A DNA stretch of 64,000 nucleotides from Pseudomonas umsongensis (GCF_002236105.1 NZ_NIWU01000002.1:1289287-1353286), one strand, 5' to 3'. Positions 11,201 to 19,446 are shown, counted from the first letter of the stretch. Program-made: numbers and translations. Notes: generated by a model from the letters alone, not told the origin.

Positions 11201-13939
11201 CAACAATGCATCGGAGGGCAACCAGACAATCGACAGCAGCGCACGCATGAAATGCTGGCCCGAGGTCCGCAATGCCGCACTCAGGTGTTGTCCCAATGGA
11301 ATATCGGCAGGTTTCTGTACCAGCGCCAGTACCGATTGCAGCAAGGGTTGGAGAAAGACCAGGATGACCACCGCCAATGTCCAGGAGGCGGCTTCGTTGG
11401 TTTCCAACCAGCCCCAGGCCAGCATGGTCAGGAAAGCGCCTGGTTCCAGGCTGCGGCGCAGGTTGTCAAAGATCTTCCAGCGGGCAAGGTTGCTCAGGCG
11501 GTTGGGCGCGAAGCCTCCCTGGGGTTTGGGTGCCCACGGCAAGGCCCAGTACAGCACTTGCCAGTCTCCGCGAATCCAGCGATGGCGACGTTTGGCATCG
11601 GCGCTGTAGCGCGACGGGTACTCCTCATACAGCTGTACATCGCTGAGCAGCCCGCAGCGGGCGTAGCAGCCTTCGATCAAGTCATGGCTGAGGATGCGGT
11701 TGTCGGGCAGGCAGCCTTCGAGCGCCTGTTCGAAGGCGTCGACGGCATAGATGCCCTTGCCGATGAAGGAACCGTTGCGGAACAGGTCTTGATAAACATC
11801 AGAGACGGCGCGGGTATAGGGGTCGATACCCGCATCGCTGCCAAACAGGCGGGCATAGGTGGAACGTGCCGTGCTCGGCAGGCTGATTCCCACGCGGGGT
11901 TGGAGGATGGCGTAGCCACTGACGATCTTGCCGCTTTGTTCATCGAAAACCGGATGGTTCAACGGGTGCATCATGGTACCGATGCACTGACGCGCGACAT
12001 CCCGGGGCAGCAAGGTATCGGTGTCCAGGGTGATGACGAAGCGCACCGCACTCAGCGGAGCGATATCCCCGACGATCAACGCAAAACGCTCCTGCCCTTT
12101 GCCCCGCAGCAAGGCGTTGAGCTCGGCGAGCTTGCCGCGCTTGCGTTCATGCCCCATCCATACCCGCTCGGTGGCGCACCACTGCCTGGGCCGGTGCAGC
12201 AGGAAGAACCGGTCGTCCTGGCCATCGGCATACTTGTGGTTCAGCGCATCGATCAGTTGACGCGCCAGTTCAAGCAGCTCGGCGTCCTCGGGCATCACTT
12301 GGGCAGGGGCGTCCATTAAGTCACTGAGCAGGGCGAAATGCAGATTGGCATCGCGATTGGCCAGAAACCGCACTTCGAGGCCTTCCGCGAGGGCCTCGAT
12401 GTCGCCAGCGTTGGCAAACAGCGTCGGCACTACGACCAGCGTTCGCGCCTCGACCGGTATGCCCTTGCTGTAGTCCAGGCGCGGCAGTAGCGACGGGGCT
12501 ACCGTGAGGGTCACCAGCCAGTTGACCAACCCGATCGCCAGACGGCTGGTCATCAACAGCGCGGGCACGGCGAGCAGCACCAGGCACCAGATGGGCGTGC
12601 CGCTGTAGTAAGCGCTGCTGAGAAATGGCCAGGCCAGCAACAGTGTCAGCAGCAGTGCAGGGCCCAGGTAGAACTTCAGCGGGGCGCTCTGCAACAGCCG
12701 CTTCCAGCGCTCGAGCAGCGACACGCTGGCGTGCAGCGCCTGCTCAAGGTGGGGCAACCCTTCAGCCACCAGGTAATAACCCACATGCCCGGTCACGTGG
12801 CCCGTGGACTGTGGGGTCGCGGCCAGTTCGATGGCCGCTTCTGCCACCATGGTTTCTGACTGCACGCAATGCCGGGCGAGGCGTTCGACCACATGGCGGT
12901 AACGATCGCGGGTGGCGAAGTCCATGTTCGCGTAGACGCCTGCCGGGTCCGTGCACAATACCTGTTCGACATGACTGAGCAGCTCGACGAACTCGCGCCA
13001 ATCGGTCGCTGCCAGCAAGCGCAGGCTGGCGATGCTGTTGCTGATGGACACCTGGTCACCGGATTGCTGCTGGGCATCCATCTGCACCAGGCGTTCGACG
13101 GTGAAGCCGGACTCGCTCAGCGTTTGTTCAATCCATGCCATGGGCAATATCAGCGCGGCGCTTTGCCCTTGCAGGCGGCGGGCCAGTTCCGCAACGAATG
13201 AGGGGGTCATCGGCGGTGCCGAGCGCGCCATGTCGGCAACGGTCAACACCACGCTCTTGGCGTCGCGCTCGGCAATCTCGATCAACCGATCGGCCCAGTC
13301 ATCGGCGAGGTTGCGGTCTTCCCGGTTGGCCATTACCCGGGATGCCACGCGCCGCAAGTTCTCGATCAGCGCCAGTCGTAGCATGATCGGGATTGCCCAG
13401 AGCTCGCCCAGGGCCAACGGCGTGATGGTCTGATAAGAGGCGATGAAACAATTGAGGCTTTGCGCGTCGACCCGGCCATCGCCATGAGCAATGGTCTCCA
13501 GGGCGATGTCGTAGACCCGCGGCAGGCCGGTCGAAGGGCCTTCGGCCAGGCGGGGCAGCTCGCGGCTATAGCCGTCGGGCAGGTGGGTCCTGGCGGTACG
13601 GATGTTTTCTTCGATCAGGTAGAAGTTGTCCAGCAGCCATTCCGCCGCAGGGGTGGCGCGTCGGCTGGAAAGTTGTACGGTCTTGAGCGCCGCGCAGCTG
13701 CGTTCGAGCAGCAGCTGGTTGTCAGTCAGGCGGCCCAGCAAGGCGTCCTTTCTTGAAAGACGCCCAAGCACATGTTGGCGGGCCAGTACGATACCGTGAT
13801 CTGCCATCTGCTGCGCATTGAACAGGTCGGAACGCAGGATGGGCTCGTACTCGAACTTGTGTCGCGCGGCACTCCACCTGAGCCAGATGGTCGGTGAGCG
13901 CCACAGGCTGGACAGCGTGCGAGTCAGGATATTTTGCAT
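5267..13939 (-). CDS. ndvB: Cyclic beta-1,2-glucan synthase (GT84 + glycoamylase-like + GH94)
   Basis: 2890 residues, the usual size of NdvB/ChvB. It polymerises UDP-glucose into beta-1,2-glucan and cyclises it at the inner membrane. Order: an N-terminal helical region (1-420); membrane helices (~425-500); the GT84 domain with ITLDTDTLLPRD (~638) and RRHRWIRGDW (~783); a second helix group (~850-1010); a glycoamylase-like region (~1330-1540); then GH94-type domains with beta-sandwiches, including TGDWNDGMNRVG (~2553), the phosphorylase-type acid site that trims the chain. AAGGA precedes the ATG at 13939. It is monocistronic here; no cgm modifying gene or exporter is adjacent. Cyclic glucans act in osmoprotection and host interaction. 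Confidence 0.95.
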   Translation of the reverse strand: MQNILTRTLSSLWRSPTIWLRWSAARHKFEYEPILRSDLFNAQQMADHGIVLARQHVLGRLSRKDALLGRLTDNQLLLERSCAALKTVQLSSRRATPAAEWLLDNFYLIEENIRTARTHLPDGYSRELPRLAEGPSTGLPRVYDIALETIAHGDGRVDAQSLNCFIASYQTITPLALGELWAIPIMLRLALIENLRRVASRVMANREDRNLADDWADRLIEIAERDAKSVVLTVADMARSAPPMTPSFVAELARRLQGQSAALILPMAWIEQTLSESGFTVERLVQMDAQQQSGDQVSISNSIASLRLLAATDWREFVELLSHVEQVLCTDPAGVYANMDFATRDRYRHVVERLARHCVQSETMVAEAAIELAATPQSTGHVTGHVGYYLVAEGLPHLEQALHASVSLLERWKRLLQSAPLKFYLGPALLLTLLLAWPFLSSAYYSGTPIWCLVLLAVPALLMTSRLAIGLVNWLVTLTVAPSLLPRLDYSKGIPVEARTLVVVPTLFANAGDIEALAEGLEVRFLANRDANLHFALLSDLMDAPAQVMPEDAELLELARQLIDALNHKYADGQDDRFFLLHRPRQWCATERVWMGHERKRGKLAELNALLRGKGQERFALIVGDIAPLSAVRFVITLDTDTLLPRDVARQCIGTMMHPLNHPVFDEQSGKIVSGYAILQPRVGISLPSTARSTYARLFGSDAGIDPYTRAVSDVYQDLFRNGSFIGKGIYAVDAFEQALEGCLPDNRILSHDLIEGCYARCGLLSDVQLYEEYPSRYSADAKRRHRWIRGDWQVLYWALPWAPKPQGGFAPNRLSNLARWKIFDNLRRSLEPGAFLTMLAWGWLETNEAASWTLAVVILVFLQPLLQSVLALVQKPADIPLGQHLSAALRTSGQHFMRALLSIVWLPSDALLSLDAIGRSLWRMLVSKRRLLQWQPSREVERSSGNTLPGMYKSMWIAPALALILFAALLPSVAVLALAAPLLLVWLASPAIAWWISLPTTPVGFNPSAQDLRFLRMLSRQTWAFFDRYVGPEDNWLPPDNVQEIPKPTIAHRTSPTNMGMALLSHLAAHDFGYLSTGLLLERITAMLESMTGLERHHGHFYNWYDTQTLQPLAPRYVSTVDSGNLVGLLLTLRPGLLGLADTPLFDQRTLGGLADTLDVLQQALQDANLDDRTVLELRAKVDSAIVQDTPDSFLQVLDQADALAIDTAPPSAEEVHYWLQALQAQCTELRAERLRFTLPPAPAQAKAAKPTPTTSTSSLRQLAELDCTLWPPADQAQVQVVQRLARARIIHLEQLAELSASLASMDFTFLYDAQRDLFSIGYNADERRLDNGYYDLLASEVRLTNFVVIAQGQLPQQAWFTLGRLLSNNRGVPVLLSWSGSMFEYLMPNLIMPSYEGTLLEQTCRAAVALQIEHGHQLGIPWGVSESGYNTLDAHFNYQYRAFGVPGLGLKRGLAEDTVIAPYASALALMVEPQAACRNLQRLAAQGSAGRYGLYEAVDYTEARLPRGQRYAVVRSFMAHHQGMSLLALTSLLLDRPMQRRFESIPAFQATVLLLQERVPKTAAPYLHATQAPANGENGTQETRLRVFADPGRKRPAVQLLSNGRYHVMLSSAGGGYSRCNDIAVTRWHEDATRDNWGMFCYLRDVSSGAFWSSAHQPTLHQPESHEAIFSDARAEFRVRELDFDTHTEIVVSPEDDIELRRLHITNRGRVRRSVEITTYAEVVLAPAISDAMHPAFSNLFVQTELVPALQAIVCTRRRRSSEEAVPWMCHLLAAHGVDIDAISYETDRARFIGRGRNVAAPAALDGNVKTLSGSAGSVLDPIVAIRCRITLEPGQTATIDLVTGIADSREGCLYLINKYRDRHLADRVFDLAWTHSQVLLRQLNVSQEDARLFEQMAASILYANAALRAENSVLMANRRNQSSLWGQAISGDLPIVLLQIATVENIELVHQLVKAHAYWRQKGLIVDLVIWNEDQAGYRQQLQDLIMGVVTSGSEASLIDHPGGIFVRPAQQLSNEDRTLILSVARLVLSEDKGGIAEQIQRRHASPVYPALVPLLKRQAKAAAALPVVEGLLLGNAYGGFSADGNEYVMTLQPGRPTPAPWANVLANPHFGTVISESGGAYTWMENAHEFRLSPWHNDPLTDASGEAIYVRDEETGHFWSVTPQPCPGTGAYRTRHGFGYSVFEHDEDGIHTELWVYVALDASIKFSHLQVRNRSGRARRLSTTCYVEWVLGDLRSKSAMHVVTEADPTSGALFARNAYSIEFCERVAFLDTDSTDTTLSGDRTEFIGRNGSLKAPAGLQQARLSGRTGGGFDPCAAIQVAVDLDNGDDQDVVFRLGAARDTASALRQVQQYRGLGAATAQLEAVREHWRSQLGVIQVQTPDPSINVMVNGWLMYQVIACRFQARSGYYQSGGAIGFRDQLQDSMAMIHADPASVRGHLLLCAAHQYAEGDVQHWWHPPLDRGVRSGCSDDYLWLALATSHYVSVTADLSVLAEPVGYLEGRPLNAGEESYYDLPGKSHLEESLYQHCVRAIEHSLQRGSHGLPLIGTGDWNDGMNRVGHLGRGESVWLGFFGFEVLQQFAITAQLHGDPVFAQRCTQQAALLQASLEEHAWDGSWYRRAWFDDGQVLGSANNDECRIDSISQSWSVLSGAASQTRRRTAMASLEQHLVRPDTGAVLLLDPPFDAGVLEPGYIKGYVPGVRENGGQYTHAAVWAGMAFAELGDNTRAWRLLDMINPAGHEIAKRIDTYKVEPYVMAADVYGTPPHAGRGGWTWYTGSAGWTYRFIVESLLGLQRVGTSLHIEPLLAPGWAGYTLHYRHGVTTYHIEVRPGTTTTLAIMLDGELLGQDALQLSDDGRDHQVLVTCPVKAHQPPLPGYDRTVETDLER

Positions 13940-14333
13940 GAAATCCTTCGTACGACCCGCGCAGCGCAGATCGCATATGGAATGAAGGCGGTTCTACGCC
14001 AGGCCAGGTGTGCGGGCGTTGCGCCGCCGGGCGCAGCATTCCAGTGATGAGTGTGGGGTGTTCAGCGGCGCGAAGTCTGTTCGGTAGCGAACATAGGCAG
14101 TGTTGGAGGCAGGCAGCGGTAGGGTCGGCGCAAGAGAAAATCGGCAGGCCAGGTATCTGCGACGGCGATGACTGTGGCCGAAGACAAGGGACCAGCCGTT
14201 GATGACTGATCAGTTCTGTTTGCGACCGAACACGGGTCCCGTGTCGAGATCAGGTACGGAGGTGGCGTGATCAGGTAATTGATTTGGCGGAAAAGCCGGG
14301 TAAGGTGGCGCATCTTTTGCCGCGGTGCCCACA
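13940..14333. other. Gap between ndvB and the permease gene
   Basis: This 394-base gap separates two divergent genes and must hold both promoters. I see no operator dyad, terminator or convincing small gene in it. The 92-codon frame at 14062-14340 on the minus strand overlaps the permease start and is not protein-like. Confidence 0.5.
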
Positions 14334-15734
14334 ATGACAAGCCCCAGTTTCAAGGATTCGAACGGCCAATTGGCGCAGGGCTTCAAGCCTCGTCACGTCA
14401 CCATGCTTTCCATCGCCGGCATCATTGGTGCCGGCCTGTTCGTCGGGTCGGGGCATGCCATTGCCGCCGCTGGCCCGGCCGTCTTGCTGGCCTATCTGTT
14501 CTCCGGCCTGCTGGTCGTGCTGGTCATGCGCATGCTCGGGGAAATGGCGGTGGCCAATCCCGATACCGGATCGTTCTCTACCTATGCCGACCAGGCCATC
14601 GGGCGCTGGGCCGGGTTTACCATCGGTTGGCTTTATTGGTGGTTCTGGGTCCTGGTGATTCCCATCGAAGCCCTAGCGGCCGGCCATGTGCTGCACCAGT
14701 GGTTTCCCCAGGTCGATGCCTGGCTGTTCGCCCTGGGTTCGATCATCGCCCTGGTGGTGACCAATCTGTTCAGTGTGTCCAAGTACGGGGAGTTCGAATT
14801 CTGGTTCGCCATGGCCAAGGTCGTGGCGATCATCGGTTTCATCGGTGTGGGTTTTGCCGTGCTGATGGGCTGGGTTCCCGATCGCCAGGTCAGCGGCTTG
14901 AGCGGCCTGATGGCCCAGCACGGCGGCTTTGCCCCCAACGGCTTGTCCGCGGTGGTCGGCGCTTTCATCACCATCATGTTCAGCTTCATCGGTACGGAGG
15001 CGGTCACCATCGCCGCTGCCGAATCGAATAACCCCGCGCAAAACATTGCCAAGGCCACTCGCTCGGTGATCTGGCGGATCGGGGTGTTCTACCTGTTGTC
15101 GATTTTCGTGGTGATCTCCGTGGTGCCCTGGAATGATCCGCTGTTGGCTTCCGTGGGTTCCTACCAGCGCGCGCTTGAGCTGATGAACATTCCCCACGCC
15201 AAGTTCATGGTGGACGTGGTGGTACTGATCGCCGTGGCCAGTTGCATGAACTCCTCGATCTACATTGCCTCGCGCATGCTGTACTCGCTGGGCCGTCGTG
15301 GTGACGCACCGAAGGCGCTCAAGGCGACCTCCTCCGAAGGCGTGCCGCGTGCCGCCGTCATCGCCAGCACGGTGCTGGGCGCCGCGATCACTGTCTGGAG
15401 CTACTTCATGCCCGCCGGCCTGTTCGAGTTTCTGCTCGCCAGTTCCGGCGCCATCGCCTTGCTGGTGTACCTGGCCATTGCCGTGTCACAACTGCGCATG
15501 CGACGCATGTTGCGTCGGCAGAAGGTCGAACTGGCCTTTCGCATGTGGTTGTTCCCATGGCTGACCTGGTTGGTCATCCTGTTCATCTGTGCGGCGCTGG
15601 CGGTGATGATGATCACGCCCGAGCACCGCACCGAAGTGAGCGCGACCATCGGCCTGGCGTTGGCGATTTCCTTCATCGGCCTGGTGACATCCCGTGAACC
15701 GGCGCGGGCTGCAAGGGCGACGTCGGTGGGATAG
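14334..15734 (+). CDS. gabP: Amino-acid/GABA permease (APC superfamily, AAT family)
   Basis: 466 residues with about 12 membrane helices. It opens with the family signature GFKPRHVTMLSIAGIIGAGL then FVGSGHAIAAAGPAVLLAY, and carries PDTGSFSTYAD, FIGTEAVTIAAAES and the conserved GDAPKALK loop. The sequence is closest in feel to GabP, the proton symporter for 4-aminobutyrate, but substrate within the AAT family cannot be fixed by eye. The ATG at 14334 is preferred over GTG at 14325; neither has a strong ribosome site. No GABA-catabolic gene (gabD/gabT) is beside it. Confidence 0.85.
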   Translation: MTSPSFKDSNGQLAQGFKPRHVTMLSIAGIIGAGLFVGSGHAIAAAGPAVLLAYLFSGLLVVLVMRMLGEMAVANPDTGSFSTYADQAIGRWAGFTIGWLYWWFWVLVIPIEALAAGHVLHQWFPQVDAWLFALGSIIALVVTNLFSVSKYGEFEFWFAMAKVVAIIGFIGVGFAVLMGWVPDRQVSGLSGLMAQHGGFAPNGLSAVVGAFITIMFSFIGTEAVTIAAAESNNPAQNIAKATRSVIWRIGVFYLLSIFVVISVVPWNDPLLASVGSYQRALELMNIPHAKFMVDVVVLIAVASCMNSSIYIASRMLYSLGRRGDAPKALKATSSEGVPRAAVIASTVLGAAITVWSYFMPAGLFEFLLASSGAIALLVYLAIAVSQLRMRRMLRRQKVELAFRMWLFPWLTWLVILFICAALAVMMITPEHRTEVSATIGLALAISFIGLVTSREPARAARATSVG

Positions 15735-15758
15735 CTGGCTAGACTGCTTGTCGGGCTC

Positions 15759-16691
15759 TTAAGTATGTGGCCGATGGTTATGGTGGTGATACGGCCAGGA
15801 GGATGTCGTAGTGTCTGCCGATGTACCGTGTGATGGGGCGGCCAGTTCCTCCAGGTGGGTAATGATGTCGTCCGGTTTGAGCACCAGTACGTCGCTGTCC
15901 AGGGTGTCCAGGATCATCTCGGCGGTGTTGCCGATCAATGCGCCAGACAGTCCGGTGCGGGCCACACTACCGATCACTGTGAGCACCGCTTCGAGCTTGT
16001 GCGCGATGTACGGGATCAGAACCTCGGCAGGACCTTCCTCGATATGCAGGCGTTCGTCGCTGACGTCGAATTCGGCCTGGAATGTCTTGCACAGTTCGCG
16101 ATAGAGCGCCTGAATACTTTCCTTGAGCTGGAATACGGAGTCGGCCGCCGACAGCATGGGGTAGGGGTGGGCACTCAACATGTGCAGCGTGCCCCCGGCC
16201 AGTGTGGCGATGTCATAGCCGTGGCTGACGATGCCGGAATGCAGGACGCGATGTTCCATGTCACTGCTGCCAGCATCGATGGCCGCGAGAATGGCGCCAC
16301 CGGTCCAGGGCCTTGTGGTTTTTACGATAAGCACCGGGCTGGGGCAGTATCGCAGCAGCTTCCAGTCCTCGGGGGTAAGCAGGGCCTTTATCAGCGGGTT
16401 GTCGGGCAGGTGCTGCTTGATCACCAGGCCGCAGCCTTGCGCTTGCTGGGCGGCGATGATGGTCTTGTACGGACTCCCTTGCCAGGCCTGCTGGGTACTT
16501 ACACTGTAACCCTCCTTTACCAGGGCGCCTTGCATGTCGTTCATGTAGGAGGAATGTTGATTGCCTTTGTCGCAAGCCAGCAGGTGCAGGTGCGACTGGG
16601 TAGCGCTGGCAATCATTTTGGCCCGGTTCAGGATCAGGTCGCTGGACTGCTGCCAATCCACCACCACCAAGGTGTTGCGAATGGTGTGCAT
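15759..16691 (-). CDS. Tandem universal stress protein (UspE-like) with His-rich tail
   Basis: 310 residues with two Usp alpha/beta domains (1-~125 and ~135-275). The first ends LLRYCPSPVLIVK and the second ends VLTVIGSVARTGLSGALIG followed by NTAEMILD, the UspE-like form of the nucleotide-binding loop. The last residues, SSWPYHHHNHRPHT, contain five His in 14 and could bind metal. It is the outlier relative of the five Usp genes at 36-52 kb and has no ANR box upstream. It is convergent with gabP. Confidence 0.88.
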   Translation of the reverse strand: MHTIRNTLVVVDWQQSSDLILNRAKMIASATQSHLHLLACDKGNQHSSYMNDMQGALVKEGYSVSTQQAWQGSPYKTIIAAQQAQGCGLVIKQHLPDNPLIKALLTPEDWKLLRYCPSPVLIVKTTRPWTGGAILAAIDAGSSDMEHRVLHSGIVSHGYDIATLAGGTLHMLSAHPYPMLSAADSVFQLKESIQALYRELCKTFQAEFDVSDERLHIEEGPAEVLIPYIAHKLEAVLTVIGSVARTGLSGALIGNTAEMILDTLDSDVLVLKPDDIITHLEELAAPSHGTSADTTTSSWPYHHHNHRPHT

Positions 16692-17332
16692 GAGAGTCTT
16701 CCTGTGCGTGAGTACAGTTTTTTATTGGGGCGGCGGCAAGGGCGTTCTTGGCCTTACCCGCCCGTCAACCGGAAGCTCACTTACCGACTTCATGCACGCG
16801 ACAGCTAATTGCGAATCCTGCCAGCCAGATTGTTGACGCTAGATCGCGCTGGCATTACTTACTGGAACGGCTGCTGATCGCTCATGCAACTGCGTAAGTT
16901 GACTCCATATCACTGGCGCTGTTCTTCCATGGCATCTATATTAAGTTGTAACGCGGCCGATACACTGCGTGTTGAATGACCTGCGTTAGTTCCTGGTGGT
17001 TGCGTTGCCGGCAATGAAGCGCGTGAGCATCTGCCACGTTCAATGCCATGCCTGCCTGCGCCTTTCCGTCCGCACCAATGTAACGCGCAGAGGAATACCT
17101 CCAAACTTGGTGAAGTAAATCGAGTTGCCTTATTGCGTTTTCTTGCCCGCTCAACTCGATTGCTAAGTATGCGGGATATATTGTTTAAAGTTCAGTTAGC
17201 CCGTCGCTTGAGTTAGTTGATTTTCACCTAAAGATCCTCCGGGCAAACCCTATTCGATCTGATGAAAACGCGCCGTATTGCAAATGTTCGCACTGGACTC
17301 GCTCACCCTGCAGTCCTGCCATACTGTTGAGC
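16692..17332. other. 641-base gap without a convincing gene
   Basis: The gap lies between the divergent usp and Mut7-C genes and is AT-richer than its surroundings. A 72-codon minus-strand frame (16936-17154, TTG start) uses several codons rare here (ATA, TTA) and resembles nothing I know. No ANR box, sigma-54 element or strong terminator is visible. Promoters for both flanking genes must lie here. Confidence 0.45.
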
Positions 17333-18073
17333 ATGACCAGCGCAACCTTCCGCTTCTACGAGGAGCTCAACGATTTCCTGCCGGCCGAGCGGCGGCGGCA
17401 GTCATTCACCTGCGAGTGCGCGCGAGGGGCGACGGTCAAGCACATGATCGAGGCGCTCGGGATACCGCACACGGAGGTCGAGTTGGTGCTGCTCAACGGT
17501 GAGTCGGTGGGCCTGGATCGGGTGATCATCGATGGTGACCGGCTGGCGGTGTATCCCAAGTTCGAAGCGCTGGACATCAGCCCGCTGCTGAAGGTGCGTG
17601 CGCAGCCTTTACGGGTGTTGCGCTTCGTCGCTGATGCGCACCTGGGTGGGCTGGCCAGCCTGTTGCGCATGAGCGGTTTCGACACGCTCTACGACAATGG
17701 CTTCGAGGATGGCGAGATCGCCGAGATCGCAGCAACGCAAGGGCGCATCGTGCTGACCCGCGACCGCGAGCTGCTCAAGCGGCGCATCATCAGCCACGGC
17801 TGTTACGTGCACGCTTTGAAGCCGTCGTTGCAGCTGCGTGAAATCTACGAACGCCTGGACCTGGCGCGTAGCGCTCGACCGTTCAGCCTGTGCCTTCATT
17901 GCAACCTGCCGCTGCACGAGATCAGCGCGGAACTGGCCCGCTTGCAGGTGCCGCCACGGGTTGGCGCGCTCTATTCGCACTTCCTGCGCTGCGACGGCTG
18001 CCAACGGATTTACTGGGAGGGTTCGCACTGGCGGGGCATGTGTGCACTGCTGGCACCTTTGCTGGATCGATAA
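17333..18073 (+). CDS. Ubiquitin-like / Mut7-C RNase domain protein with zinc ribbon
   Basis: 246 residues in three parts. Residues 1-~85 form a ThiS/ubiquitin-like fold of the Mut7-C ubiquitin family (ATFRFYEELNDFLPAERR, ending LAVYPKFEALDISPL). Residues ~90-190 are a PIN-like Mut7-C RNase domain with RFVADAHLGGLASLLRMSG and VLTRDRELLKRR, which carry the acidic metal ligands. The end has a CxxC (CLHC) and a second CxxC (CDGC) zinc ribbon. The architecture is recurrent in bacteria but uncharacterised. The ATG at 17333 is preferred over TTG at 17327; no clear ribosome site is seen. It may act on RNA. Confidence 0.85.
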   Translation: MTSATFRFYEELNDFLPAERRRQSFTCECARGATVKHMIEALGIPHTEVELVLLNGESVGLDRVIIDGDRLAVYPKFEALDISPLLKVRAQPLRVLRFVADAHLGGLASLLRMSGFDTLYDNGFEDGEIAEIAATQGRIVLTRDRELLKRRIISHGCYVHALKPSLQLREIYERLDLARSARPFSLCLHCNLPLHEISAELARLQVPPRVGALYSHFLRCDGCQRIYWEGSHWRGMCALLAPLLDR

Positions 18074-18149
18074 CTGAACTTGCAAGACAGACGAGCACTT
18101 TTGCGCTGCTATGCTGATTACATCTGTTTCCATACTCGAGACGAGTAGC

Positions 18150-18731
18150 ATGGCAGCACAAGGCAAGCATTCTCCGTTCATGTTCAAGGCCATGGCCTAC
18201 CCGGCGGGAATTTTCCTGGTCGCCGGGGTTGCCATGACGCTGCTCGACACTTACTTCGACCTGACGTTGCTGACAGTTACCACGGGCTGGCTGCTGTTTT
18301 TTTGGGATTGGCTTTTACTGGAAACGCCAATGCCGAATTGGTCGCTGCTGATGATTATCGCGATTTTAATCGGTACGCTGTCTGTCGCGATTTTCTACGC
18401 CCGCATCACCGAAGGAACGGACGGCGAGTTACACGAGATAGAGCGAAAAATTTACAAAAAGAACAACCCTCAGTTTCCACGGCTCACGGAAAACCAGACG
18501 CTGTTGATGGAAGCGCTGGCCTATCATGCAAACTTCAGGAAAGTTGCAAATCTGGACTCGATTTGCAAGCTTGTCTCCCTCAGCACGCTGGAAGTCGAAA
18601 CCGGTCTGAAGCAACTCCAGGCCAAACGTCTTGTGAAGCAAAAAGTCACAAGGGGGACGTTCGGCTCCACCATTTTTGAACTGACCCTGGCCGGCAAGGA
18701 TTACGCGTTAGAGCGCTTTGAGCTGACGTAG
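18150..18731 (+). CDS. Unknown inner-membrane protein with C-terminal winged-helix-like region
   Basis: 193 residues. I do not recognise a named family. Three hydrophobic segments (~10-32, ~36-55, ~59-80) are followed by a charged stretch and a cytoplasmic domain of ~100 residues that reads like a winged helix: LTENQTLLMEALAYHANFRK, then LDSICKLVSLSTLEVETGLK (helix-turn-helix-like), LQAKRLVKQKV and a beta wing. The ATG at 18150 starts a sensible N-terminus just before the first helix. AAA/TTT-rich codons make it slightly AT-richer than its neighbours. A membrane-tethered regulator is possible but only inferred. Confidence 0.7.
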   Translation: MAAQGKHSPFMFKAMAYPAGIFLVAGVAMTLLDTYFDLTLLTVTTGWLLFFWDWLLLETPMPNWSLLMIIAILIGTLSVAIFYARITEGTDGELHEIERKIYKKNNPQFPRLTENQTLLMEALAYHANFRKVANLDSICKLVSLSTLEVETGLKQLQAKRLVKQKVTRGTFGSTIFELTLAGKDYALERFELT

Positions 18732-18759
18732 CCTGCACAGCCCCGCTGCAAGCCTCGCA

Positions 18760-19446
18760 TCATGGCTTGAGGTTCAAGTGCGCATGTGCGCTCTTCGGAT
18801 CGACAAACCAGTGCTGCGCATTGTGATCACTTGAAGTCAGGTCGGCACTCAGGCCGTCTCTTGCGATAATGCGCAGGACGCAACCCGTGAGTAGTTCCGT
18901 CAGCTGCCGTTCAGCAATCTCCAATTCGTTCCAGTGCAACTGGCCATAGAGCATACCCATCACTGCATGGGTGATCAGGCAGGTCTCGGCATGGGGTTTG
19001 TCTTTGCGTGCATGTTCATCGGCGATGATGTCGCTCAACATCGCACGGTGCGCGTGCTTCAACTTGTCGACGTGGTGTTTGTGGGCCTCGTCGAGGTTCA
19101 CGAACTCGCGGGTCACCAGGATCAATCGGTGCTTTTCGGTCAAGGCAAAGCCTACGAAGGCCTGGACAAAGCGACGTACCCGTTCGGCGCGGGTTTTGGC
19201 GCCTTTCATGCGACGCCTGGTGATGATCAGCAAGTCGGACAAAGCGGATTCGATGAGCTCGAACAACAGGCACTGTTTATTTTCGATGTGGTGGTAAAGC
19301 GACCCGGCCTGCAACCCGACGTGACTTGCCAGGTCACGCAAGCCAATGGCCTGGAAGCCACGTGTTGCGAATAGCTCGACTGCAGCGCGAACCAGCCGGT
19401 CGCGAGCGCTGAGTGGCGAATGGGTGGAGGCGTCGATTGCAAGCAT
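18760..19446 (-). CDS. TetR-family transcriptional regulator
   Basis: 228 residues. The N-terminal DNA-binding domain is clear: RDRLVRAAVELFATRGFQAI, then LRDLASHVGLQAGSLYHHIENK. The C-terminal ligand domain (~75-200) is helical and of the YcdC/FadR-like length. It is the last gene of a same-strand series CoA-transferase, acyl-CoA dehydrogenase, permease, tetR, 76 bases after the permease, so it probably controls that operon. TetR regulators beside acyl-CoA dehydrogenases often bind acyl-CoA; this is inference here. Confidence 0.88.
   Translation of the reverse strand: MLAIDASTHSPLSARDRLVRAAVELFATRGFQAIGLRDLASHVGLQAGSLYHHIENKQCLLFELIESALSDLLIITRRRMKGAKTRAERVRRFVQAFVGFALTEKHRLILVTREFVNLDEAHKHHVDKLKHAHRAMLSDIIADEHARKDKPHAETCLITHAVMGMLYGQLHWNELEIAERQLTELLTGCVLRIIARDGLSADLTSSDHNAQHWFVDPKSAHAHLNLKP

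Noticed and set aside
7205..12319. Several open frames of 240-355 codons on the plus strand
   Set aside because: They are all antisense to the cyclic glucan synthase gene.
14062..14340. Minus-strand frame before the permease gene
   Set aside because: It overlaps the permease start and has low-complexity content.
16936..17154. 72-codon minus-strand frame in the gap before the Mut7-C gene
   Set aside because: TTG start, no clear ribosome site, and codons uncommon in this genome; no recognisable family.
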